Shown here: piece after piece, positions 21,710 through 29,839 of the stretch | Position numbering within the stretch: the stretch's first letter is position 1 | Layout of the letters: each line of letters begins with the position of its first letter | From: an uncultured Clostridia bacterium | GTDB lineage: Bacteria > Bacillota_I > Bacilli_A > RF39 > UBA660 | DNA length: 40,024 bases | Direction: 5' to 3' | Assembly: GCA_947165135.1 (NCBI GenBank) | Contig: CAMUZE010000013.1 | Location: forward strand, 1 to 40,024 | Position numbers and translations under genes: made by a program | The notes under the pieces: model-generated | Told to the model about the DNA's origin: nothing | Databases searched by the model: none | Seen by the model: the letters and a program-made list of their open reading frames with translations, nothing else

Positions 21710-22411
21710 ATTATGATAAACATTTGAAACATCGTCCAAATCATCTAGCATGTCCAAAAGTCTTTCAAATTTTTCTTTATCTTCCCCTGATAAAGTTACA
21801 GTATCTTTTGGATAATATGCTATTTCATCAATTTCAAAAGCAATACCTGGAAAAGCATCTTCTAACGCTTTTTTTGCACTATTTAAATTAGCTACTTCAG
21901 TATAAATAACAATCATGTCATCTTCTGATTCTATATCATTAGCATCAACATCAGCATTAATTAAAGCTTCCATAACTTCATCTTCGGTATGTCCTTTAAT
22001 TCCTACAGCACCTAAATGTTCATACATAAAGCTTACTGAATTTTGTCCTGCTATTTTGGCTCCACACTTATTAAATACTGTTTTTACAAAACTAATAGTT
22101 CTATTAGGATTGTCTGTTAAACATTTAACAATCAAATTACTTCCGCCTTGAGCAAATGCTTCATATTCAACTATATCGTAGTTTTCTCCTTCACCTTTTT
22201 TAGCTTTATCAATATTTCTATTAATTACATCTGCTGGTACTTGTTCTCTTTTAGCTTTTTCAATTACTCTTCTAAGAACATCATTTGTTGCAGGATCGGG
22301 GTTAGACTTTGCAGCTTTAATAATTTCTTTTGCATAAATTGAATATAATTTACTTTTTTTAGCAGCAGTTGCAGCCATTGCTTTTGCTCTAACCTCATGA
22401 GCTCTACCCAT
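21698..22411 (-). CDS. yebC: YebC/PmpR-family protein
   Basis: About 237 aa, full length. Family markers: MGRAHEVRAKAMAATAAKKSK, YAKEIIKAAK, NRNIDKAKKGEGENY, YEAFAQGGSN and GGSNLIVKCLTDNPNRT, with the acidic C-terminal domain (FEIDEIAYYPKD). YebC proteins act as DNA-binding regulators in some bacteria, and one branch helps ribosomes pass polyproline stretches; the window's Pro-rich repeat protein makes the second role interesting. SD GAGGAGTGA before ATG 22411; a GTG at 22420 belongs to that site. Here the usual SHW-type start residues are replaced by AHE. Confidence 0.93.
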   Translation of the reverse strand: MGRAHEVRAKAMAATAAKKSKLYSIYAKEIIKAAKSNPDPATNDVLRRVIEKAKREQVPADVINRNIDKAKKGEGENYDIVEYEAFAQGGSNLIVKCLTDNPNRTISFVKTVFNKCGAKIAGQNSVSFMYEHLGAVGIKGHTEDEVMEALINADVDANDIESEDDMIVIYTEVANLNSAKKALEDAFPGIAFEIDEIAYYPKDTVTLSGEDKEKFERLLDMLDDLDDVSNVYHNVEL

Positions 22412-22480
22412 AAAAATCACTCCTCAAATTAATTTCTACTCATATTTTACTACAAAGTTACAATAATTTAAACATTTTTA

Positions 22481-22510
22481 TAAAAAAAGAAATTAATTTC
22501 CACTAATTTC
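22481..22510 (-). terminator. Terminator of the DUF1292 gene at 22493
   Basis: GAAATTA and TAATTTC pair across an eight-base loop, followed by seven T on the minus strand. The TAA stop is within the 3' arm. Confidence 0.75.
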
Positions 22511-22756
22511 TTCTAAATATTTATCAATTTCACTTTTATTTCTTTTAACTAATTCATCAAATGCTTTCTGAAATTCTTTTTCGTCATCTAAAAGCGTTAC
22601 AGAATCATTTTCATACCTATATATTGCAACTTGATTTGTACCATCATCAGCAATTACGTATAGATAATGTTTCCCATCAAGAACAAACGAATCAACAACC
22701 ACATACTTTTCTCCATTATCAAATGTAAGAGTTTCCCCTTTTTCAAATTCACCCAT
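22493..22756 (-). CDS. DUF1292-family small protein
   Basis: 87-aa acidic protein: LTFDNGEKYVVVDSFVLDGK, then HYLYVIADDGTNQVAIYRYE, then DDEKEFQKAFDELVKRN, the standard DUF1292 order (strand, strand, strand, terminal helix). Its ATG overlaps the TAA of the upstream gene by one base (TAATG), so it is translated by coupling. Role unknown. Confidence 0.75.
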   Translation of the reverse strand: MGEFEKGETLTFDNGEKYVVVDSFVLDGKHYLYVIADDGTNQVAIYRYENDSVTLLDDEKEFQKAFDELVKRNKSEIDKYLEEISGN

Positions 22757-23130
22757 TAATGTCCACCTCTTCCATATTCGATACCATCATCTACAGGTAC
22801 TTCATATATTTCTCCATTGTGTCCAACAACTGTTCTTACACCCTCATATTGTTCTTTCAATTCTTCATCTTGCTTTTGCTTTACCTGGCAGCAAACAAAA
22901 GCTAATCCTAAGGCCCCCAAAGCAATGTATAGCATTGCCTTTTTTCTGAACAATTTTTCTCTATATGTTATATGTCTTCTTTGAGCACTTTTTCTAATAG
23001 AATTTTTAGCCATTTCATCTATTTGATTTAACTCTCTAAACGTAATCTTAGAACCTGGTGCAATTGGTTCATCTGACTTAGCAGCTAGTTTATCTCTAAA
23101 TGCTTTTGAATAAAAATAATTGTTATCCAT
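22756..23130 (-). CDS. Small single-pass membrane protein
   Basis: 124 aa, family not recognised. Residues 1-62 are a basic cytoplasmic domain with helices (KAFRDKLAAKSDEPIAP, NSIRKSAQRRHITYREKLFRKK). One membrane helix (about 65-83, LYIALGALGLAFVCC) leads to an outside tail of about 40 residues (VRTVVGHNGEIYEVPVDDG). SD GGAGG and an extended -10 upstream; two-gene operon with the DUF1292 gene. Confidence 0.65.
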   Translation of the reverse strand: MDNNYFYSKAFRDKLAAKSDEPIAPGSKITFRELNQIDEMAKNSIRKSAQRRHITYREKLFRKKAMLYIALGALGLAFVCCQVKQKQDEELKEQYEGVRTVVGHNGEIYEVPVDDGIEYGRGGH

Positions 23131-23152
23131 AATTCCTCCACTATCTAATAGT

Positions 23153-23161
23153 ATTATATCA
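23153..23161 (-). promoter_or_regulatory. Extended -10 promoter of the 23130-22493 operon
   Basis: TGATATAAT on the minus strand, about 22 bases before ATG. The -35 is poor. Confidence 0.6.
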
Positions 23162-23203
23162 TGAATAACAATTATTTAACATTTATTTAACTTTTTATTT
23201 ACA

Positions 23204-25195
23204 CTAATCTATAGATTCTAAACTTTTAACAAAATCATTATAACAATTATAATTTAAATAATCTTTTGATTTAACAAATTCTTTAACGTCATCTCTAGCT
23301 TGAAGAAGAATTTTAAAGTCAGACTTAATATTAGCAACTTTAAATGTCATATCACCACTTTGTTTAACTCCAAATAAATCACCTTCTCCACGCATTTCGA
23401 AATCTTTTTCTGTTATATAAAATCCATCATTACTTTCACACATTACTTTTAATCTACTATTATTTTTATCTCCAATTAAAATGCAAGTTGAATCATATGA
23501 ATTTCTTCCAATTCTTCCTCTTAATTGGTGCAACGTTGCAAGTCCAAACATACCAGCATCATATATTACCATCATAGTTGCATTCTTAACATCAATTCCA
23601 ACTTCTATTACTGTTGTTGAGATCAATATATCAATTTTTCCTTCCTTAAAATCATTCATTATTTTATCTTTATCATTTTTAGATAATTTACCATGCATAA
23701 TTGAAGACTTAACACTACCTTTAAAATATAAATCTATATTTCTCTTAATTTCATTTACGGTAGTTAAGTCAGATACTTCAGAATCTTCTATTAAGGGTGA
23801 AACAATATATACTTGATGCTGATTATCTATTTCATTTTTTATCATATCATATACTTCAATCATTTCTTTTTCACTTTTAACTATTGTTTTAATATCTTTT
23901 CTACCTTTTGGTTTTGTCTTAATATTAGATATATCCATATCACCATAAATAGTTAATGCAAATGTTCTTGGAATTGGTGTTGCAGACATATATAATGTAT
24001 CAGGAAGTAATCCTTTATTTCTTAATAATGCTCTTTGATTTACACCAAATCTATGTTGTTCATCTGTGATAACCAAACCTAAATTTTTAAATTCAACATT
24101 ATCACTTAATAAAGCATGAGTTCCAATGATAAAATCTATTTTTCCTTCTTTTAGTTTTTCAGCAATATCATCTTTTTCTTTCTTTTTCATACTTCCAATT
24201 AATAATTCTACTCTCATATTAGTACTAGCAAGAGTATTTTTAATTGTTTCATAATGCTGAACAGCTAAAACTTCAGTTGGTGCCATTAAAGCAGTTTGAT
24301 GCTTTGATAAATGATTTATATATGCTGCTATGACAGAAACTATAGTTTTTCCAGAGCCAACATCTCCTTGTAAAAGTCTATTCATTCTTTTATCAGAAGT
24401 CATATCATCATATATTTCTTTAATAGCTTTATTTTGATCAGCTGTTAATTCAAAAGGAAGACTTCTAATAAAATCATTTATTTCATTAATATCTACATTT
24501 CTTATATATTCAGTTTTACTTGCTTTATTTATTTCTTTTAAATAATTAATTTTAAACATAAATTCAAATAATTCCTCATATTTTAATTTTAGTAATGATT
24601 TTTTAACATCACTTTCATTTTGAGGATTATGTATCAAATTAACAGCTTCTTTTTTAGAAATAAAGCCATATTTCTCATTCAAATAAGAAGGTATATAGTC
24701 AACATAATTATCATAAAAAGATAATGCTTCATTAATATATTTTTTTAATTGTTTAGAAGTTACTCCACTAGTTAAATGATATACACTTTCAATTGAACCT
24801 GTCTTAAGTCTTTCAAATTTTATATCAGAGGCAATAACTGTATTTTTTAAAGCATCATATTTGCCAATAACAGTTATATATGTTCCTGGTTTTAAATGAG
24901 TTTTTAAAAACACTCTATTAAATATCATAACTGCTATCATTTTTCTATTTGAAACTGCTCTAAATGTTAATGAGGACATATTTGCTCTAAATCTTCTTGT
25001 TAAAGGAACTGAGTCAACTATACATTCTATTATTACATTTTGCTTATCAACACAGTTCTTAATATCATCTAAAACAATAAGATTATGTTTATATGGATAA
25101 TAATTGACTAAGTCAGATATATTATAAATGTTTAAATTATTTAAACGAGCAATACTTTTAGGCCCTAAACCTTTTATAACTGATAAATTTTCCAT
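23204..25195 (-). CDS. recG: ATP-dependent DNA helicase RecG
   Basis: About 663 aa, full length. N-terminal helix-hairpin-helix start (SVIKGLGPKSIARLNNLNI) and OB-fold wedge (60-165), then SF2 helicase motifs: GDVGSGKT (near 282), APTEVLAVQHY, GTHALLSD, TDEQHRFG, SATPIPRT, then TTVIEVGIDV and QLRGRIGR. RecG reverses stalled replication forks and branch-migrates Holliday junctions. GGAGG stands eight bases before ATG 25195; two earlier in-frame ATGs overlap that site and are unlikely starts. Monocistronic. Confidence 0.95.
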   Translation of the reverse strand: MENLSVIKGLGPKSIARLNNLNIYNISDLVNYYPYKHNLIVLDDIKNCVDKQNVIIECIVDSVPLTRRFRANMSSLTFRAVSNRKMIAVMIFNRVFLKTHLKPGTYITVIGKYDALKNTVIASDIKFERLKTGSIESVYHLTSGVTSKQLKKYINEALSFYDNYVDYIPSYLNEKYGFISKKEAVNLIHNPQNESDVKKSLLKLKYEELFEFMFKINYLKEINKASKTEYIRNVDINEINDFIRSLPFELTADQNKAIKEIYDDMTSDKRMNRLLQGDVGSGKTIVSVIAAYINHLSKHQTALMAPTEVLAVQHYETIKNTLASTNMRVELLIGSMKKKEKDDIAEKLKEGKIDFIIGTHALLSDNVEFKNLGLVITDEQHRFGVNQRALLRNKGLLPDTLYMSATPIPRTFALTIYGDMDISNIKTKPKGRKDIKTIVKSEKEMIEVYDMIKNEIDNQHQVYIVSPLIEDSEVSDLTTVNEIKRNIDLYFKGSVKSSIMHGKLSKNDKDKIMNDFKEGKIDILISTTVIEVGIDVKNATMMVIYDAGMFGLATLHQLRGRIGRNSYDSTCILIGDKNNSRLKVMCESNDGFYITEKDFEMRGEGDLFGVKQSGDMTFKVANIKSDFKILLQARDDVKEFVKSKDYLNYNCYNDFVKSLESID

Positions 25196-25221
25196 AAACA
25201 TGTCCTCCATAAATTTATCAT

Positions 25222-25230
25222 ATTATATCA
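25222..25230 (-). promoter_or_regulatory. Extended -10 promoter of recG
   Basis: TGATATAAT on the minus strand upstream of the GGAGG site; -35 weak. Confidence 0.55.
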
Positions 25231-25266
25231 TGTTTACATCAAAATGAAAATAAAGAATTAATTCTA

Positions 25267-25295
25267 TTGAATTAATTTTAAATAGTTACTATAAT
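25267..25295 (+). promoter_or_regulatory. Promoter of the 25315 gene
   Basis: TTGAAT (25267-25272), 17-nt spacer, TATAAT (25290-25295), then AGGAGG at 25302-25307. Confidence 0.85.
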
Positions 25296-25314
25296 ATTGT
25301 TAGGAGGTATAATT

Positions 25315-25677
25315 ATGGATTTACGTGAACTTGCTGATGCTATGATGGCTGTAAGAGATGAAGAAGAGGTATCATTTTTAGGATATCCAACTACAGTTAT
25401 GGAAAAAAGAGAGGGTTTTGCACAGAAAATTGATATGAAAAGTGATTTTATAGAATTAGGTGATGCTTTTTATGAGGAACCAGAAAAATATTTAGATGAA
25501 TTAGGACTAGATGCTGAAGAATTATTAATTGTTCTAAAAGATAAAGATCCTGAGGTTTTTATGAAACAAGGAATTACTTCTCAGAGTATAGCAGGAAGCA
25601 TTAATTTAGACACAAAAGAATTTGAACAAAATCATGAATGCTTCGTATCTTTAATGGATACAAGAACTCTTGGTTAA
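25315..25677 (+). CDS. Acidic protein of unknown function
   Basis: 120 aa, acidic, soluble, no membrane segment or signal peptide. Pattern: helix ELADAMMAVRDEEE, strand SFLGYPTTVMEK, helical IELGDAFYEEPEKYLDELGLDAEEL and a conserved-looking SINLDTKEFEQNHECFVSLMD. I do not recognise the family. Excellent promoter and SD AGGAGG seven bases before ATG 25315 suggest good expression. One of few plus-strand genes; the candidate small RNA lies just downstream with its own promoter. Confidence 0.7.
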   Translation: MDLRELADAMMAVRDEEEVSFLGYPTTVMEKREGFAQKIDMKSDFIELGDAFYEEPEKYLDELGLDAEELLIVLKDKDPEVFMKQGITSQSIAGSINLDTKEFEQNHECFVSLMDTRTLG

Positions 25678-25678
25678 T

Positions 25679-25705
25679 AAAAAAAGAATTTAATTCTTTT
25701 TTTTT
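25679..25705 (+). terminator. Terminator of the 25315 gene
   Basis: AAAAAGAATT and AATTCTTTTT pair about a one-base centre, followed by a run of T (25697-25705). Confidence 0.7.
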
Positions 25706-25725
25706 GAAATTTTTTCAAAAAAATA

Positions 25726-25757
25726 TTGACAAATCATTAAAAAATGATTAGTATATA
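25726..25757 (+). promoter_or_regulatory. Promoter with internal palindrome ahead of a candidate small RNA
   Basis: Perfect TTGACA (25726-25731). A 17-nt spacer leads to TAGTAT (25749-25754), or 20 nt to TATATA (25752-25757). The spacer is a perfect inverted repeat, AATCATT-aaaa-AATGATT (25732-25749), a plausible operator. No open frame with an SD follows. Confidence 0.65.
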
Positions 25758-25760
25758 GAC

Positions 25761-25864
25761 TTACCAATTCACTATTAGGCGAATTGGTGCTAGTATCACA
25801 CTAGCCAACCCCTTTTTATTCTTTTTTCCGGACTGTCATCAGGGGGTGACAGTCCTAATTTTTT
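25761..25864 (+). ncRNA. Candidate structured small RNA, family unknown
   Basis: About 104 nt between convergent genes. Hairpin 1: ACCAATTC (25763-25770) with GAATTGGT (25781-25788). Hairpin 2: GCTAGT (25789-25794) with ACTAGC (25800-25805). A single-stranded CAACCCCTTTTTATTCTTTTTT segment follows. Hairpin 3: GGACTGTCA (25830-25838) with TGACAGTCC (25847-25855), loop TCAGGGGG, then a T-run, so it doubles as terminator. ACCCC (25808-25812) can pair with GGGGT at the hairpin 3 loop as a pseudoknot. It does not match the consensus of SRP RNA, 6S RNA, tmRNA or a riboswitch that I know. Confidence 0.6.
25830..25864 (+). terminator. Terminator hairpin of the candidate small RNA
   Basis: Nine perfect pairs (GGACTGTCA / TGACAGTCC), G-rich loop, then TAATTTTTT. 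Confidence 0.75.
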
Positions 25865-25871
25865 GCAATTT

Positions 25872-25895
25872 AAAAGAGACATTAGTCTCTTTTTT
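25872..25895. terminator. Terminator between the small RNA and nifJ
   Basis: AAAAGAGAC - ATTA - GTCTCTTTT, nine pairs. T-tail is TTTTTATTATT on the plus strand and TTTTAAATT on the minus strand. It ends nifJ and backs up the plus-strand terminator. Confidence 0.78.
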
Positions 25896-25896
25896 A

Positions 25897-28800
25897 TTAT
25901 TCTTTAGTTTCTAAATTCTTGAAGTATTCATATCTATTCATCGCATCATTTAGATTCTTTTCATATAATTGTTGATACTCTTCTTCATTTTTAAATTCTA
26001 AATTTTTATATCTAAGTTCTCTTCTAAATACTGAATCATAACTATCAAAATCTGGTTCTTTAGAATCTATAGTTAATTTATCTTCTTCTGGATTATATCT
26101 CATTAATAAATTATATCCAACATCTACTAACATTTTTTGTTCATCAATTGAATTAGTAAGCCCTCCAAATATTCCTTGTTCGATACATGGACTATATGCA
26201 ATTATTAATGAAGGACCATTATGATTGTATGCTTCTTTTAATGTTTTTAAGGTTTGCATTGGATTTGCACCCATAGATATACTTCCAACATATACATTAG
26301 GTATAGCCATTGCAATTCTAAATAAATCTTTTTTGCTTTCGAATTTACCAGATGAAGCAAATTCAGCAACGCCACCCACTCTAGTAGATTTGGATTTTTG
26401 TCCACCAGTATTTGAATATACTTCTGTGTCAAGAACCATTACATTGATATTTTCATTGCTATGAAGTACATGATCAAGACCTCCATATCCTATATCATAA
26501 GCCCATCCATCTCCACCTAATATCCATACTTTTCTTGACGGAATATAGTCAATTAAATCTCTTATTTCATCTGGAATATTACTCTTTTCAAGTTTATTTT
26601 TAATTGCAATTGTTAAGTCATCATCTTCCATGTTGTCTATCCATTCTTTAAATGTTGCTTTTATTTCTTCAGATACACTATCTTTATATTTATACATTAA
26701 CTTTTTAATTCTTTCACGTGTATTTTTATATGACATATGAATTCCAAAACCAAACTCAGCATTATCTTCAAATAATGAATTCATCCATGGAATTTTATAT
26801 GGAGTAAGTGGCAAAGATCCACCATAAATAGATGAACATCCCGTAGCATTTGCTATTACCATATTTTTTCCATATAATTCAGTTAATATTTTAATGTATC
26901 CAGCTTCCCCACATCCTGCACAAGCACCACTAAATTCAAAATATGGTTTTTCAAATCCGATTCCTTTGATTGTGAATTTATTAAATGGTGTAGTATTTTC
27001 TTGATGCTCATATAATATTTCACTTATTTTATTATGTCTTTCACTATATGGACCCATCTCTAATGCTTTTTCTTGATTCTTACCAGGACATACAGAAGAA
27101 CATAGTCCACATCCGGTACAATTGGCTTCACTTACAGAAATATAGAAATTCTTATTTTCTTCTCCCATACTTTCAAGTGTTTCACTTTTATCAATTCCTG
27201 CCATTAATAACTCATTATCAGTTATAGAGAATGGTCTTATACATGCGTGAGGACAAACAAACGAACATTGATTACATTGTGTACAATTCTCTTTTATCCA
27301 TTTTGGAACACTAGCTGCGATTTTCCTTTTATCACTTGCTGCAGTACCACCATCAAAGGTGCCATCTCTATGTTCTATAAAATCAGATACTTTTAATTTA
27401 TCTCCTCTTAATTTTAATATTTCTTCAGTTATATTTGTATTTTTAGTTCCTTCCTTTGATAATTTAAATATTCTATTGTCTACTTCTTCTAAATATTTTA
27501 GTGCTTCATCTATTGCATTAATATTATTTTCAACAATTGTTGCTCCTTTACTTTCATAAGTCTTAGCTATTAATTTTTTAAATTCATCTATTTCTCTTGT
27601 TGAATATCCATTTAATTTAAGCATATATAAACACATTATATTGTTTATTTTTCCTTTTAAACTATATTTATCATTTAATTCATCTAATGAGGCAATATAT
27701 ACTTTAATATTCTTATCAAGTATCTCTTTTTTATTTTCATTACTAATTAAATCATTTAATTCTTCATCATCTTTATTACTTGATATTAATAGTATTCCAT
27801 TTTCTTTTATATTTTTTAAACAATAGTATTTATTTAAATAAATATCTTTGGATACAACTATAAAATCAGGGTTAGTTAAAAAGTATGGTGCATTAATTCT
27901 AGAAGGTCCAACTCTTAAATGTGATATTGTTACTCCACCACTCTTCTTAGAATCATATTCAAAATATCCTTGTACATAATTAGTATCTATTCCACCTAAA
28001 ACTTTCATAAAGTTTTTAGATGCTCCGACCATACCATCAGAACCAAATCCATATACTTTAATTTCTCTATAGTCAGGATTATATTCTATTTCTTTTGGTT
28101 CTAAACTTAAATAAGTTATATCATCTTCAATTCCAATTGTAAAATTATTTTTAGTATCATAACTAAACAAATTTTCAAATACAGCATTGATATCTTTTAA
28201 TGGAACATCTTTAGATGAAAGTCCATAACGTCCACCATATATATTAATATTTTTATCTTTTAATGCTGCAACTACATCTAAATATAATGGCTCTCCAACG
28301 CTTCCAGATTCTTTAGTCCTATCTAAAACAGCAATTTTATTAACTGTGGTTGGAAGAACATTAGTTAAATATTCTTTACTAAATGGTCTATATAAATGAA
28401 CTTCAATAAGACCAACATGTTTACCTTGTTTATTTAGAATATCTACCACAGTCTTAATTGTTTCACATACACTACCCATCGCAACAATTACATATGTTGC
28501 ATTTTTATCACCATAATAATTAAATGGTTTATAATCACACTCACTTAATTTATTTAGTTTTTTCATCAATTTATCTACAACATTAGGAACTTCATTATAA
28601 TATTTATTTCTTACTTCAGTATTTTGAAAATAAACATCTGCTGTTTGAGAAGTACCACGTGTAATGGATTTCCCTATATTTAAAGCTCTTTTTTTAAATT
28701 CATTTACTTTATCATAATTAATTAATTTTTTTACCTCTTCTTCATCTAACAATGATACTTTAGATAGTTCATGACTTGTTCTAAATCCATCAAAGAAATG

Positions 28801-29301
28801 TAAGAATGGTAAAGAACTTTCTATTGCAGATAAATGAGCAATAATACTCATATAATATGCATCGGTTACTGAAGATGATGCTAACATACAAAATCCAGTA
28901 CTACGAGTTGCATATACATCTTGATGATCTCCAAAAATTGAAAGAGCATGAGTCGCCAAACTTCTTGCTGCAACATGAATTACACCCGGTAGCATTTCTC
29001 CTGCAATTTTATACATTGTTGGAATCATTAATAAAAGTCCTTGTGATGCAGTAAATGTTGTACTTAAACTTCCTGCTTGTAAAGAACCATGCATCAAGGC
29101 AGATGCACCTGCTTCACTTTGCATTTCAACTACTTTTACCCTATCGTCAAATAAGTTTCTCTTATCTGCACTCGACCATTTATCAACTAAACTCGCCATT
29201 GGACTAGCTGGAGTAATTGGATAAATACCACATACTTCACTAAATAAATATGCTCCTTTAGCACAAGCTTCATTTCCATCAATTATATAATCTTTTTTCA
29301 T
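25897..29301 (-). CDS. nifJ: Pyruvate:ferredoxin (flavodoxin) oxidoreductase
   Basis: About 1134 aa, single-chain PFOR. It oxidises pyruvate with CoA to acetyl-CoA and CO2 and reduces ferredoxin. N-terminal transketolase-like domain (IDGNEACAKGAYLFSEV, YPITPASPM); ferredoxin-like insert with CTQCNQCSFVCPHACIRP (near 674) and CTGCGLCSSVCPG (near 729); third cluster region ACAGCGEAGY (near 792); TPP-binding GGDGWAYDIGYGG (near 935) with YSNTGGQKSKSTRVG. GGTGA stands five bases before ATG 29301; an ATG at 29313 overlaps that site. It indicates anaerobic metabolism; the ferredoxin at 4855 could be its partner. Confidence 0.96.
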   Translation of the reverse strand: MKKDYIIDGNEACAKGAYLFSEVCGIYPITPASPMASLVDKWSSADKRNLFDDRVKVVEMQSEAGASALMHGSLQAGSLSTTFTASQGLLLMIPTMYKIAGEMLPGVIHVAARSLATHALSIFGDHQDVYATRSTGFCMLASSSVTDAYYMSIIAHLSAIESSLPFLHFFDGFRTSHELSKVSLLDEEEVKKLINYDKVNEFKKRALNIGKSITRGTSQTADVYFQNTEVRNKYYNEVPNVVDKLMKKLNKLSECDYKPFNYYGDKNATYVIVAMGSVCETIKTVVDILNKQGKHVGLIEVHLYRPFSKEYLTNVLPTTVNKIAVLDRTKESGSVGEPLYLDVVAALKDKNINIYGGRYGLSSKDVPLKDINAVFENLFSYDTKNNFTIGIEDDITYLSLEPKEIEYNPDYREIKVYGFGSDGMVGASKNFMKVLGGIDTNYVQGYFEYDSKKSGGVTISHLRVGPSRINAPYFLTNPDFIVVSKDIYLNKYYCLKNIKENGILLISSNKDDEELNDLISNENKKEILDKNIKVYIASLDELNDKYSLKGKINNIMCLYMLKLNGYSTREIDEFKKLIAKTYESKGATIVENNINAIDEALKYLEEVDNRIFKLSKEGTKNTNITEEILKLRGDKLKVSDFIEHRDGTFDGGTAASDKRKIAASVPKWIKENCTQCNQCSFVCPHACIRPFSITDNELLMAGIDKSETLESMGEENKNFYISVSEANCTGCGLCSSVCPGKNQEKALEMGPYSERHNKISEILYEHQENTTPFNKFTIKGIGFEKPYFEFSGACAGCGEAGYIKILTELYGKNMVIANATGCSSIYGGSLPLTPYKIPWMNSLFEDNAEFGFGIHMSYKNTRERIKKLMYKYKDSVSEEIKATFKEWIDNMEDDDLTIAIKNKLEKSNIPDEIRDLIDYIPSRKVWILGGDGWAYDIGYGGLDHVLHSNENINVMVLDTEVYSNTGGQKSKSTRVGGVAEFASSGKFESKKDLFRIAMAIPNVYVGSISMGANPMQTLKTLKEAYNHNGPSLIIAYSPCIEQGIFGGLTNSIDEQKMLVDVGYNLLMRYNPEEDKLTIDSKEPDFDSYDSVFRRELRYKNLEFKNEEEYQQLYEKNLNDAMNRYEYFKNLETKE

Positions 29302-29335
29302 ATTCTTCACCATAATAATTATATTACATTTTTGT

Positions 29336-29362
29336 AAATAAAAAAAGAATATAATATTCTTT
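29336..29362 (-). terminator. Terminator of the 29361 gene
   Basis: AAAGAATA - TTA - TATTCTTT on the minus strand with a seven-T tail; the gene's TAA overlaps the stem. Confidence 0.8.
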
Positions 29363-29765
29363 AATATATATTTATATTAGATGATAATTTTATCAATTCA
29401 TTATTCTCACAAGTTATATTTAATCCTTGAATATTTATACCATTATTTTTATAATATATTTTCTCTTCATTAGACATATTACTAGTATAAACATTTATTA
29501 AATCTAAATTATTTTTTGCATAATATTTTTTAGAATCAATAATATAACTATTAATTCTAATATTATATCCTGATAATAAATCATCCATATCATATGAATT
29601 AATACTATTTTTAAAATAAATAGTAAAATTATTTTCATCGTGTATATTTACCATATCATATAGTACTATTTTATCATTATTAGAATCAACTTTATTTAAA
29701 TTATAAACAAAAAATGATAAAAATATTAATATTAATTTATTTATTGTTTTAATAAATATCACCAT
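29361..29765 (-). CDS. Small exported or membrane-anchored protein, unknown
   Basis: 134 aa. Hydrophobic N-terminus (INKLILIFLSFFVYNL) as signal or anchor, then a soluble Asn/Ile/Tyr-rich domain with alternating strands (KIVLYDMVNIHDENNFTIYF, YNIRINSYIID). No family recognised. The start is uncertain: ATG 29765 is followed at once by GTG, and the only GGTGA lies inside codons 1-3, so no proper ribosome-binding site supports it. Ends in a good terminator ahead of nifJ. Confidence 0.5.
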   Translation of the reverse strand: MVIFIKTINKLILIFLSFFVYNLNKVDSNNDKIVLYDMVNIHDENNFTIYFKNSINSYDMDDLLSGYNIRINSYIIDSKKYYAKNNLDLINVYTSNMSNEEKIYYKNNGINIQGLNITCENNELIKLSSNINIY

Positions 29766-29809
29766 TAATATTGTTTACCTTTTTTATCATTTGTTATTAC
29801 CAATAAATG

Positions 29810-29839
29810 GTAAAATTAAAAACAGATAAATCTGTTTTT
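29810..29839 (-). terminator. Terminator of the thioredoxin-like gene
   Basis: AAAAACAGA - TTTA - TCTGTTTTT, nine pairs, then TTAATTTTA. A second small hairpin (TACCA/TGGTA near 29799-29813) follows directly. Confidence 0.78.

Noticed and set aside
25761-25864. Known riboswitch, SRP RNA or 6S RNA
   Set aside because: None of the conserved cores I know is present, and there is no downstream gene on the plus strand for a riboswitch to control.
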